A stretch of DNA of 64,000 nucleotides, taken from the NCBI RefSeq assembly GCF_000967655.1, contig NZ_JXYA01000032.1, positions 1 through 64,000 on the forward strand, read 5' to 3'. Positions 48,097 to 61,437 of the stretch are shown here, in pieces (within the stretch, counting starts at the first letter, position 1; every line of letters starts with the position of its first letter). Below the pieces are notes generated by a model that saw only the letters and a list, made by a program, of their open reading frames with translations, was not told the origin of the DNA and made no database searches. Source of the DNA: Pseudoalteromonas rubra. Lineage in GTDB: Bacteria; Pseudomonadota; Gammaproteobacteria; Enterobacterales; Alteromonadaceae. A program made the translations under genes and the position numbers.

Positions 48097-48751
48097 GTTG
48101 CGCTTCCATGTCGGTTAAAAAAAGTGTCGGGGTGATTTTTGCGTTGCCAGCGATACACACTGCACAGCAAAAGTAGAGCGTCTGCCACAGCCAGAAGCAG
48201 GCCATCGTGAGCGCACCACTTTGGCTGGTGACACGGCCACAGCTGATGGCGCCAAATTTGGTATCTGGTTGGACTTGGATGTCGCGAAAATCAAAGGGCA
48301 GACCCCGGCCATGTAACTTAAGATATGCCTCGCGAACTGACCACAGTGCGCTTTGAGTGAGTATGTCGGCTGATAACTCTCCATGATTAAACACACGCTG
48401 CTGGCAGGTTTCTGAAAAGCCACGATAAATCTGAATATCGATACCCAGAGACACCGGGGCGGTAGCAACCGCGTACCAGTTTTGACTATGGCTGGCAGAC
48501 ACGCTCAGCAGGGGCCGGTTTTCGCCCGCAAAGCCAAAAGGTTGTCCGCTGGGCGTATGGCAAAGGCGGACATGGCCGGTGCTGCTAGCGTGTTGCAAAG
48601 CTTCGGTGGCCAGTATCCGGCACAGCTGTTTTACGCGACTCCCCTGGCTTAAGCGGGGTGTGCGCGCAGAGGGGTCGATATATTGTCTGATGTAGAGCCT
48701 GGGCGAGACGGGGGCCTCACCCACAGGCGCAACCAGCTGCGGTGCTATCAC
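48077..48751 (-). CDS. pigL: 4'-phosphopantetheinyl transferase PigL
   Basis: Attaches the phosphopantetheine arm to the carrier proteins of the pathway (PigG and the tandem carrier domains of PigH). The 224-residue protein has GIDIQ at residues 103-107 and WSVREAYLK at 137-145, the two metal- and CoA-binding motifs of Sfp-type transferases; the usual Lys before Glu in the second motif is Arg here. It overlaps pigK by four bases and pigM by 20. Confidence 0.93.
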   Translation of the reverse strand: MIAPQLVAPVGEAPVSPRLYIRQYIDPSARTPRLSQGSRVKQLCRILATEALQHASSTGHVRLCHTPSGQPFGFAGENRPLLSVSASHSQNWYAVATAPVSLGIDIQIYRGFSETCQQRVFNHGELSADILTQSALWSVREAYLKLHGRGLPFDFRDIQVQPDTKFGAISCGRVTSQSGALTMACFWLWQTLYFCCAVCIAGNAKITPTLFLTDMEAQHDPLYL

Positions 48752-49062
48752 TGCTGATAACCCTGCGCTATCCGCTCACCTTTGAACTCCTCGACCACCT
48801 CGGCCATTTCATCAAAGCGGCTGACCAGACTTTGGAACAAAGGCGTGGTCATATCCTGCTCAAACGCCTGCTCGGATTCCAGGTATATGGTTTCAACAAA
48901 GTGAAAGGGGGCATTGGCTTCGCTGGACGCTTCAAATACGGCAAAGGCTTTGACTGAGTCCAGTTGTTCGCAGGCTTTATAGTCGGTGGTTTCTACCCAG
49001 TCGCGAAACGCGCCCAGGTGGGCAATGTTTTTTAAACGAATTTTGTGAACGATAAGTTTCAT
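48748..49062 (-). CDS. pigK: Prodigiosin cluster protein PigK
   Basis: A 104-residue cytosolic protein of the PigK/RedY type, probably a dimeric alpha-beta barrel like antibiotic-biosynthesis monooxygenases (start [12 protein letters not shown], middle AFAVFEAS, then FHFVETIYLES). Its role in the bipyrrole branch is not settled; an assisting role for the carrier or synthase proteins has been proposed. It overlaps pigJ by one base and pigL by four. Confidence 0.9.
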   Translation of the reverse strand: MKLIVHKIRLKNIAHLGAFRDWVETTDYKACEQLDSVKAFAVFEASSEANAPFHFVETIYLESEQAFEQDMTTPLFQSLVSRFDEMAEVVEEFKGERIAQGYQQ

Positions 49063-51350
49063 TATGATTCCTTTGAATGAGTTTGAATTAAGGTCAGGTG
49101 ATAATTAATGCCCCCGGTACCAAAGGCATTGATGGCACCAATGCGGTGCTTATCAGCCAGCCACGGCCAGGGTTTGGTCTGTTGTGGCACGACTGCCGGA
49201 ATGCTGTCAAAAGGCAATGCATCATTCAGTTCGCCCACAACCGGGGTGGGTGGAATGCTGCCGTGCTCCAGTGCAGCCAGCATTTTTGCCAGACTGATGG
49301 CACCGGCACCAGCAAAGCAGTGACCAAAGTTGTATTTGCCCGAGCCCAGATAGAGTGGCTGCTGATGTTCCCGGCGATAGGCGGCGCACAGCGATTCCAG
49401 CTCGGCCTGATCGCCCAGCGTGGTGCCTGTACCATGGGTTTCCAGATACTGCACCTGCTCGGGATTAACCGACGCCAGCTGCAGGGTTTTATACATGGCC
49501 AGCGCCTGGCCCTGGGGATCTGGCGCTGTCATGGAGCGACTGTCGCAGGAGCCGGAAATGGCATCTATGTGGGCAATGGTATGAGATGCATCAAAGTTTG
49601 CCTGAAGCACAAACAGGCCGCCACCATCACCCGGGGTAAAGCCATCGGCCCCTTTGGCAAAAGGCCGGATGCGCTGCGCAGAGAGCATCATTTGTGCGCC
49701 ACACAGAACCAGATCGCGCTCCAGTGTCGCGGTTTCAATGCCCGCAACCACAATGCCGTCATAGCGACCCGATTGCAGCCCTCTGACCGCGTTGTGCAGT
49801 GCCGCCATCGAACTGGCACAGGCGGCTTCAATGGCGATACAGTCGGCATCGGGCATCCCCAAGTGCTCCGCCAGTAATCGCGCGCCACCCAGGCCGGTTG
49901 CCCCGTACCAGCTCCAGCGATTGATGGCGGGCGGGGTGGGCTGCGGCAACTGAGTAGGCGCAGCGGGCAGCTGATCCCACAGTGCGCTTGCCCCCGCCTG
50001 ACGATCGGCATCCAGCGACAAATTACAGGCCAAAATCACGGCAGGGCGCTTAAATGCGCCTATCTCTATTGACTGTGCCGCTTGTAACAGTCGCAGCTGC
50101 GACACATCCAGACGCGCTTTTTTAGCCGGCATCATAGGTTTGTTCAGCGTCACATCAAGCGGATTATGGCTGTCAAAGCTCATCGCTGTATTGATATAGG
50201 TGCTGAGCTTTTGCGGTGTATCCCTGACGAAGGCCTGTGCATTGAGCTGCTGCGCTGACTGGGTGCGCAACAGGTCATCGCCATCAGCCAGGGTTTGCCA
50301 GAAACGATTTGTATCATGGCCCAGCGCGGTAATGGGCCGGTACTGTGTGATGGCGACTTGCGTGTCGTGGCCAGCAGGATTGTCGCAGTTCAGGTCTGTG
50401 TGGATCTGCCAGCCTGGCCCCAGGCAGGCAGCACCTGCGCAGCTTGATGCACCACTGAGATACATGCCAAGTAACTGATAAAACACCTGACTGGCACCGG
50501 CGAAGTAGCCCGCTGGTGCCTGCTCTGTGTCTGAGGTCGTGATGGTGCCAAGCTGCATCAGAATTGGCCACTCCTGCTGCTGCGCAACGGCAACGGGGCA
50601 GACCACCAGGCTGATGGCACCTTCCAGCCAGGGTTGCTGAATTGAGACCCCTTGCTGGTATAGCATTTCGCTCTGATGTGAGTGATGAAAACACTGAATG
50701 CTGGTCAATACCGCAAGCTGACTGTCCTGATAGCGAAAGTTATCCTGCGCCGCCTGTAGCAGGCGTAAGCCGCCAAGGTCGCCGCCATCCAGGGTCTGAC
50801 ATTTACCCCGGGTGTGAGCAAAATGGGCAATGCGGGCGGGAATGGTCGAGGCCATTTCGCCAACCCGGTCGTGCGATGTGGCACCTAAGGTACCAGCAAG
50901 CGCTTGTTTGTAGGCATCAATCTGTGACCGTGCGCTTTCATCGCGCTCCAGTTGTTCAGCGAGCGTACGCAGCGCAGTCACTTTGGTGGCGTTACGATAG
51001 GCGGCATCGCTGCCCATATGGGTGGCACACAGCTGATCGCAATGATCGCGCAGGGCATCGCTCAGGGTCAGCTTGCTCAGTGCTTCTTCGGCACTGAGCA
51101 ACGCCATCCGGGTTTCACGACTGACGGCTTTGCGAAATAAAGGCGGAATAGAAAACTTCTTGTAGTCAAAGTGGTCGGTGTCTACCTGGCCTCCTTGCAG
51201 TGGCTCACCGGCAACCGTCCAGCCAAAGTGGCTGACAAACTGGCTCGCCCGCCAGGCATGCTGTTGCATTAAAGTCGCAAAGTCAGTACCGCCGGGCAGG
51301 GCGCAGCCAATTCCGACAATGGCCAAAGGAGAAGGTGCGTGTCTGCTCAT
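49062..51350 (-). CDS. pigJ: Ketosynthase-type condensing enzyme PigJ
   Basis: Condenses pyrrolyl-2-carboxyl groups from PigG with malonyl units on PigH in the bipyrrole branch. The 762-residue protein has two ketosynthase-like halves. The C-terminal half has a full site: Cys in [11 protein letters not shown] near residue 508, His in [11 protein letters not shown] near 640 and His in [12 protein letters not shown] near 676. In the N-terminal half the equivalent nucleophile region reads [13 protein letters not shown], unlike a standard DTACSSS, so that half may be non-catalytic. The start is the ATG at 51350 with GGGAGGC upstream and the family beginning [15 protein letters not shown]; an earlier in-frame start would lie inside pigI. 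Confidence 0.94.
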   Translation of the reverse strand: MSRHAPSPLAIVGIGCALPGGTDFATLMQQHAWRASQFVSHFGWTVAGEPLQGGQVDTDHFDYKKFSIPPLFRKAVSRETRMALLSAEEALSKLTLSDALRDHCDQLCATHMGSDAAYRNATKVTALRTLAEQLERDESARSQIDAYKQALAGTLGATSHDRVGEMASTIPARIAHFAHTRGKCQTLDGGDLGGLRLLQAAQDNFRYQDSQLAVLTSIQCFHHSHQSEMLYQQGVSIQQPWLEGAISLVVCPVAVAQQQEWPILMQLGTITTSDTEQAPAGYFAGASQVFYQLLGMYLSGASSCAGAACLGPGWQIHTDLNCDNPAGHDTQVAITQYRPITALGHDTNRFWQTLADGDDLLRTQSAQQLNAQAFVRDTPQKLSTYINTAMSFDSHNPLDVTLNKPMMPAKKARLDVSQLRLLQAAQSIEIGAFKRPAVILACNLSLDADRQAGASALWDQLPAAPTQLPQPTPPAINRWSWYGATGLGGARLLAEHLGMPDADCIAIEAACASSMAALHNAVRGLQSGRYDGIVVAGIETATLERDLVLCGAQMMLSAQRIRPFAKGADGFTPGDGGGLFVLQANFDASHTIAHIDAISGSCDSRSMTAPDPQGQALAMYKTLQLASVNPEQVQYLETHGTGTTLGDQAELESLCAAYRREHQQPLYLGSGKYNFGHCFAGAGAISLAKMLAALEHGSIPPTPVVGELNDALPFDSIPAVVPQQTKPWPWLADKHRIGAINAFGTGGINYHLTLIQTHSKES

Positions 51351-51366
51351 AGTTTGCCTCCCATAC

Positions 51367-52863
51367 TCATACCCACTCCGCCAGGCGTTTACGGTCCACT
51401 TTGCCATTGGCGTTGAGCGGCAGCTGCTCAGTGACCACCACTTTGTGTGGCAGCATATAGGCGGGCAGCTGTTGTTTTAAATGCTGCTTTAACGCCAGCA
51501 ACGAGGGTTTCTCGGTGCCGTCTTTAAGTGTGATCAGCGCAATCAGCTTATGCTGTAACTCGTCCTGTGCCAGATGCAATGCGGCCTGTTCAATGGCCGG
51601 GTGCTGATGCAGCAAAGACTCAATTTCGCCCAGCTCAACCCGGTAGCCGTTGAGCTTGACCATATCGTCGATACGACCGCGATACACCAGTCCATCCTCG
51701 TTCAGCTCGACCAGATCGCCGGTTGCATGGCATTGCTGTTGGTGAAACGCCGCAGCGCGGGGTAATGCCACATTGGCATAGCCTGGGGTTACGCAGCGTC
51801 CGCCGATCAGCAGCTCGCCACTTTTGCCCAGGCTTTCAGACAAGGGCGTTTGTGCGCCAGACTCGTCTATCAGCCAGCCCTCCAGTCCGGGCAGCAAAGC
51901 ACCAATGGGCAAATGACGCAGCTCGCTCAGTTGCGCTCTGTCAACCTCCCAGGCAACACAAACATTGGTTTCGGTTGGCCCGTACCAGTTGTGTAATCGG
52001 GTGCTTGCAGGCAAGCAAGTGAGCAAGCGTTGCAGCGCCGCCACCACAAACGGCTCTCCGGCAAAAATGACCTGTTTCAGGGTGGCAGTATGGCTCTTGT
52101 TCAGCTCGCCACTGCGGGCCATCATGGACAAAATGGAGGGCACGCTGTACCAGATACTCACCTGGTGCTTTTTAATCCCCCGGATCAGGGCCAGCGTGTC
52201 CTTTTGCTCCTGCTCAGTGATCAGCCAAACACAGGCACCTGTGCGCGCAGCTGCAAACAAGTCAAAGGTGCTTAAATCGAACGCAAAGCTGGCGTGATTG
52301 GCCAGGGTGTCTTCGCTGTCTACCCGGATGGCGTCGACTGCCCAGTCGATGAAAAAGTCCAGCATATCGTGACTTATCTGCACGCCCTTGGGTGTGCCGG
52401 TTGAGCCAGAGGTATAAAGTATTGCAGCAATGTCGGTTTCCCGGTGCTGGCGTAAGCGCGACATATAAGCGGCCAGGTCGTGTTCGTAGTCGTTGCTGTG
52501 GCCCAGGCTGTCGAGTGTATTCAGCCAGTCCTGATCCAACACCAGGGCTGGCTTGGCTGCGGCTATAATACGTTCAACCCGGGCTTCGGGCTGGCTGTAG
52601 TCGATGGGAATATAATGATTGCCACTGAGCCAGCAGGCATAAATGGCGGCGACGGTATCCGGCTGTTTGGGTAAATTTAGCAGCACCGGCGCCTGGTCCA
52701 GACCCAGCGCGCACAGTGCATTGGCGATTTGGCAGGCACGCTCAGCCAGTTGCGCATAATCCCACTGCTGCTGGGCACAGATCAGCGCCGTTTTATGCGG
52801 TGTCTGCTGAGCATGGCTCAGCAGATTCAGCGCAAAACGGGCCGATGACGGAATTGTCGTCAT
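51367..52863 (-). CDS. pigI: L-prolyl-AMP ligase PigI
   Basis: Activates L-proline with ATP and loads it on the carrier protein PigG, the first step of the bipyrrole branch. The 498-residue adenylation enzyme shows the core motifs [11 protein letters not shown] (150-160), [12 protein letters not shown] near 300, a [19 protein letters not shown] segment near 400 and the catalytic Lys488 in [11 protein letters not shown]. It lies two bases after pigH and 16 before pigJ. Confidence 0.95.
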   Translation of the reverse strand: MTTIPSSARFALNLLSHAQQTPHKTALICAQQQWDYAQLAERACQIANALCALGLDQAPVLLNLPKQPDTVAAIYACWLSGNHYIPIDYSQPEARVERIIAAAKPALVLDQDWLNTLDSLGHSNDYEHDLAAYMSRLRQHRETDIAAILYTSGSTGTPKGVQISHDMLDFFIDWAVDAIRVDSEDTLANHASFAFDLSTFDLFAAARTGACVWLITEQEQKDTLALIRGIKKHQVSIWYSVPSILSMMARSGELNKSHTATLKQVIFAGEPFVVAALQRLLTCLPASTRLHNWYGPTETNVCVAWEVDRAQLSELRHLPIGALLPGLEGWLIDESGAQTPLSESLGKSGELLIGGRCVTPGYANVALPRAAAFHQQQCHATGDLVELNEDGLVYRGRIDDMVKLNGYRVELGEIESLLHQHPAIEQAALHLAQDELQHKLIALITLKDGTEKPSLLALKQHLKQQLPAYMLPHKVVVTEQLPLNANGKVDRKRLAEWV

Positions 52864-52865
52864 AC

Positions 52866-54812
52866 TCAGGCCTCCGCAAGTCCCGCTTTCACGTCCTGAC
52901 TGAGTGGCACGCCGACTTCCAGTGCGCCTTCAACCAAAATACGATAGGCCTCATCCAAATCCGCTTTGGTGTGCTCACTGGTGATGCTCAGGCGCAGGCG
53001 CGCATCGCCAACGGCCACGCCCGGGAAGACCACGGTCTGACAATACAAGCCACGGGCACGTACGGCGCGTCCCAGAGCCAGGGTTTTGGCATCATCACCG
53101 ACCACCACAGGAACGATGGCCGAGTCGGAGTTTTCCAGATCAAAGCCCGCCTGTAGCATCAGGTTACGGAAGTAGTAGATATTGTCCCAGAGCTTGGTCA
53201 GGCGCTCTGGCTCGCGCAGCATCACATCAATCGATGCAATCACACCGGCTGCAACGTGGGCCGGAATGGTTGCGGCAAACACGTAAGAGTTGGAGTAGAA
53301 ACGCAGGAACTCCACCACATCGCCATCACCACAGACAAACCCGCCCAGGCCAGACAGGGCTTTACTCATGGTGCCCAGCTCCAGGTCGACTTCGCCTTTC
53401 ATATTGAAGTGTTCGGTAGTCCCTGAACCGGTTTTACCCAATACGCCGGTAGAGTGTGCATCATCAACCAGCACGCGAGCGCCATAGCGCTTGGCCAGCT
53501 TCATCAGGCGCGGCAGGTCCACGATATCGCCGTGCATGCTGAACACGCCGTCGGTCACAATCAGTTTGCCACCCGGGTGGTCGGCGTATTTGGCCAGCGA
53601 TTTTTCCAGGCTGTTCAGCGAGTGATTGTAGATCTTACGCTGTGCACCGGCCAGCTTACAGCCATCTGTAATGCTCATATGGTTAATGGCATCGGTAAAG
53701 ATCAGGTCGTGTTTCGAGGTCAGGGCGGAAATACAGCCTAAATTTGCCGAGTAGCCAGATGGGTAAACAATACAGGCTTCGCGGCCTTTTAGTTTGGCCA
53801 GTTTGCGCTCCAGCTCCAGGTGCAAGACGTTACTGCCGGCAATGATCCGACACCCTGTGTTGGTGGCACCATACTGGCCAGCGGCATCCTGAATGGCCTG
53901 GATCACTTCGGGGTGGTTCGACAGGCCAAGATAGCTGTTGGAACCAAACATCAGAAACTCACGACTGGTACCGGTGACTTCATCAAACATGACTGCACGG
54001 TTTTTACACGGCGTTTCCAGTGGCATACCGTACCAGTAAAGTTGCTGCGCCTTTTTCTTGTCGTAGAAAGCTTTGAACTCACTGGCTTTGTGGAATAAAT
54101 CCGGGTGCTGGATCCCGACAAAATCGCGCATGGTGCGGGTGTCGCCATCATCACTGTCTATCTGGTGCTGTACTTCGTCATTTTTTGCGGTTGGATTGAG
54201 CAGTTCATCAATCAGCGGGTTTTTGCTCACCAGCTCAGCGGCCCATTGCGCGCCTTTTTCTTCTACCAGTAAGCTGGCAAACGCCTGCTCCAGCTCAGCC
54301 AGGGTTTTACAGCCAGGAATTTTTAAATTGTCTCTCAGTCCCAGGGCTTTGAGCAGCTCGCCCTGAGCTGAGACCACAGTGACTGAATCTATACCTAAGT
54401 CGCTCTCAATCTCGGCATCCATGCTCAGTTCACTGGTGTTATAGCCGCTGAAGCTGGCAAACACCGAACGTACCTGCTCACGCAGCCAGCTGTGTGGATC
54501 TTGTGGGCTATCGGCACTGACCGTCGCCTTGACCTCGCTGAGGTGGAATTCCTGTGCAGCGATTTGCTCAACTGCATCGCCAATACAGTGAATAGTCTGA
54601 ATCGACAGCGGATTTTTAAGCTGTAGCTGCTTAGTCAATGCTGCGGTCACTTCGGCCAGGGCAATGGAGTCGATACCAAAGTCATTTTCCAAATGACTGG
54701 TCAGGTCCAGGGTATTGGCAGGGTATTCTGTCAGTTCAGCAAATGTCTTCAGGACTTCCTGTTGCAGGGTTTCCATAATATCCGGATTTACTTTTGGATT
54801 CGTGGCACTCAT
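52866..54812 (-). CDS. pigH: Tandem carrier protein and PLP-dependent aminoacyltransferase PigH
   Basis: Carries malonyl units for condensation by PigJ and then joins the product with serine, releasing CO2, to form hydroxybipyrrole methanol. The 648-residue protein has two acyl-carrier domains with phosphopantetheine serines Ser49 (GIDSIALAE) and Ser143 (GIDSVTVVS), then an alpha-oxoamine synthase domain from about residue 240 with [14 protein letters not shown] near 450 and the PLP lysine Lys484 in [18 protein letters not shown] precedes the ATG. Two identical-type carriers probably raise throughput. Confidence 0.95.
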   Translation of the reverse strand: MSATNPKVNPDIMETLQQEVLKTFAELTEYPANTLDLTSHLENDFGIDSIALAEVTAALTKQLQLKNPLSIQTIHCIGDAVEQIAAQEFHLSEVKATVSADSPQDPHSWLREQVRSVFASFSGYNTSELSMDAEIESDLGIDSVTVVSAQGELLKALGLRDNLKIPGCKTLAELEQAFASLLVEEKGAQWAAELVSKNPLIDELLNPTAKNDEVQHQIDSDDGDTRTMRDFVGIQHPDLFHKASEFKAFYDKKKAQQLYWYGMPLETPCKNRAVMFDEVTGTSREFLMFGSNSYLGLSNHPEVIQAIQDAAGQYGATNTGCRIIAGSNVLHLELERKLAKLKGREACIVYPSGYSANLGCISALTSKHDLIFTDAINHMSITDGCKLAGAQRKIYNHSLNSLEKSLAKYADHPGGKLIVTDGVFSMHGDIVDLPRLMKLAKRYGARVLVDDAHSTGVLGKTGSGTTEHFNMKGEVDLELGTMSKALSGLGGFVCGDGDVVEFLRFYSNSYVFAATIPAHVAAGVIASIDVMLREPERLTKLWDNIYYFRNLMLQAGFDLENSDSAIVPVVVGDDAKTLALGRAVRARGLYCQTVVFPGVAVGDARLRLSITSEHTKADLDEAYRILVEGALEVGVPLSQDVKAGLAEA

Positions 54813-54823
54813 TTCAAGCCTCC

Positions 54824-55072
54824 TTATGCTTGCTCTGTCTGAAGGCGTTCAACCAGGCTGACCATGGCATCGACTGATGCAAAGTTGCCCGGGTGGATCT
54901 CCTGCATACCTATGTTTAACTGGGTTTCTTGTTTGAGGTAATCGACCAGGTCAAAAATGGCCGCCGAATCAACGATATTTAATTCAAACAAGGGGGTTTG
55001 CGACTCAAGGCCGTCTGTTTCGCCGTCGAGAAATTGCTCGGCGATATGGTCTAGTAATTTAGTGGCTAACAT
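54824..55072 (-). CDS. pigG: Peptidyl carrier protein PigG
   Basis: An 82-residue carrier protein that holds proline, then pyrrole-2-carboxylate after oxidation by PigA. The arm is attached at Ser36 in LNIVDSAAIFDLVDYL. GAAGGAG stands before the ATG. It follows pigF by 27 bases and precedes pigH by 11. Confidence 0.93.
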   Translation of the reverse strand: MLATKLLDHIAEQFLDGETDGLESQTPLFELNIVDSAAIFDLVDYLKQETQLNIGMQEIHPGNFASVDAMVSLVERLQTEQA

Positions 55073-55099
55073 CCTGCTACTCCTTCTGTTATTGCCTGA

Positions 55100-56119
55100 T
55101 CAGGCTTTTTCGCCGACGATCAGGGTCCGTGGCCCGGGGATCTCAAGGATACGGGCGTTGCTGAATCCGGCTTCATGGAACCGTGCCAGATATTCTTCAC
55201 TGCTACTTTCAATCCCACCGTCTGTGGATACCAACATATTCAGTGACAGCAGGGCGGTAAACTCAGGACCCGACTTGTCATCATTCAGCGGCGTTTCTGA
55301 GGCAATAAAGCGGCCACCGGCAGGCATGGCGTTGTAGATATTTTTTAAGATGGTGATCTGAGTTTCAGGTGCATAGTCGTGCAGCATCCAGCCCAGGTGA
55401 ATGAGGTCGTAATTGCCAATCGGCAGGTTACCAGCAATGACATCGCCTTCCACGACTTCGATGCGATCGCCATAGCCTTGCTCACCCAGCTTGTCGCGTA
55501 AAAATGCCGACGCCTGAGGTAATTCACAGATAGCCAGCGACACGCCCGGATGGGCATTCGCCACGGCAATTGGCAAGGTGCCAATGCCACTGCCGATATC
55601 CAAAAAGGCGTGGTGCTGAGAGAAATCGTAATCTTTGACGAAGCCTTCGATGAAGGGAGCGGCAAATTTGCCCAGGAATTCCTGAAAGTCTGCTACGTCA
55701 TCCGGGTTTTGATAGAGAATGTCGAACCAGCTGCGATTATCACCAAATACCGCTTCACGCTGGTTGGTATCGCTTTTTACTGCGCTGCTCAACTCTCCCC
55801 ACAAAGGGTATAAGAAAGTATCAATGTGGCGGCCCAGCCAGCCCAGCCACATAGGCTCATCGCTTAATAAAAACGCGTGATGCTCTGTGGGTAGCTGATA
55901 CTGGTTATCTTGCTTGGTCAGATAGCCCATGGCATTTAGCGCGATCAGCATTTGCTCAGTAGAGCGCAGTGGGGCGTCGATTTTGTCGGCCAGTTGCTGG
56001 GCGCTCAGGTCCGTGTCGCGAAAATGATCAAACAGTTTTAACGATAATGCAGCGGTCACGGCTTTGGCCTGGAAAAAGCCCATCATGTGGTTGACGACGT
56101 CTTGTTTGTTGAGAGTCAT
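55100..56119 (-). CDS. pigF: S-adenosylmethionine-dependent O-methyltransferase PigF
   Basis: Methylates the hydroxyl of the bipyrrole to give MBC, the methoxy-bipyrrole aldehyde. The 339-residue protein has an N-terminal winged-helix dimerisation domain (about 15-90) and a C-terminal Rossmann methyltransferase domain with SAM motif I DIGSGIGTLP starting at Asp174, and HLGWMLHDYAPE near 240 holding the usual catalytic His. AAGGATT precedes the ATG. It lies 67 bases after pigE, one of two larger gaps in the operon. Confidence 0.94.
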   Translation of the reverse strand: MTLNKQDVVNHMMGFFQAKAVTAALSLKLFDHFRDTDLSAQQLADKIDAPLRSTEQMLIALNAMGYLTKQDNQYQLPTEHHAFLLSDEPMWLGWLGRHIDTFLYPLWGELSSAVKSDTNQREAVFGDNRSWFDILYQNPDDVADFQEFLGKFAAPFIEGFVKDYDFSQHHAFLDIGSGIGTLPIAVANAHPGVSLAICELPQASAFLRDKLGEQGYGDRIEVVEGDVIAGNLPIGNYDLIHLGWMLHDYAPETQITILKNIYNAMPAGGRFIASETPLNDDKSGPEFTALLSLNMLVSTDGGIESSSEEYLARFHEAGFSNARILEIPGPRTLIVGEKA

Positions 56120-56152
56120 AAGTAATCCTTATCAATCATGTATTACGTTGTG

Positions 56153-56180
56153 GGTCGGGCCTGGTTGGCTGCGCGACCCG
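56153..56180 (-). other. Intercistronic hairpin between pigE and pigF
   Basis: Inverted repeat GGGTCG / CGACCC with a 16-base spacer. It has no T-run, so it is not a standard terminator; it may shape mRNA stability or processing. Confidence 0.4.
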
Positions 56181-56186
56181 AGTTCC

Positions 56187-61288
<5,102 letters not shown>

Positions 61289-61409
61289 AATTTATTCCTT
61301 CTGCTGCCTGCTAAAAACTCGGTTCGCTGGGAAAATTGCACGCAACGACCCGCAACGGCGGCAGCATGCCACTTGCCGTTGTACTTTTAAGTTGATTGTT
61401 GGGTGTGCT

Positions 61410-61426
61410 GCGGGTCACTGACCCGC
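61410..61426 (-). other. Intercistronic palindrome between pigC and pigD
   Basis: Perfect 17-base palindrome, arms GCGGGTCA / TGACCCGC around one central base, 12 bases after the pigC stop. There is no T-run after it. A nearby GTTGCG is repeated twice around GGTC. Confidence 0.7.
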
Positions 61427-61437
61427 ATAGGATTTCG

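Noticed and set aside
49098..49877. A 259-codon open frame on the plus strand
   Set aside because: It is antisense to pigJ, whose active-site motifs and start are clear; the frame is open only because of the GC-rich coding strand.
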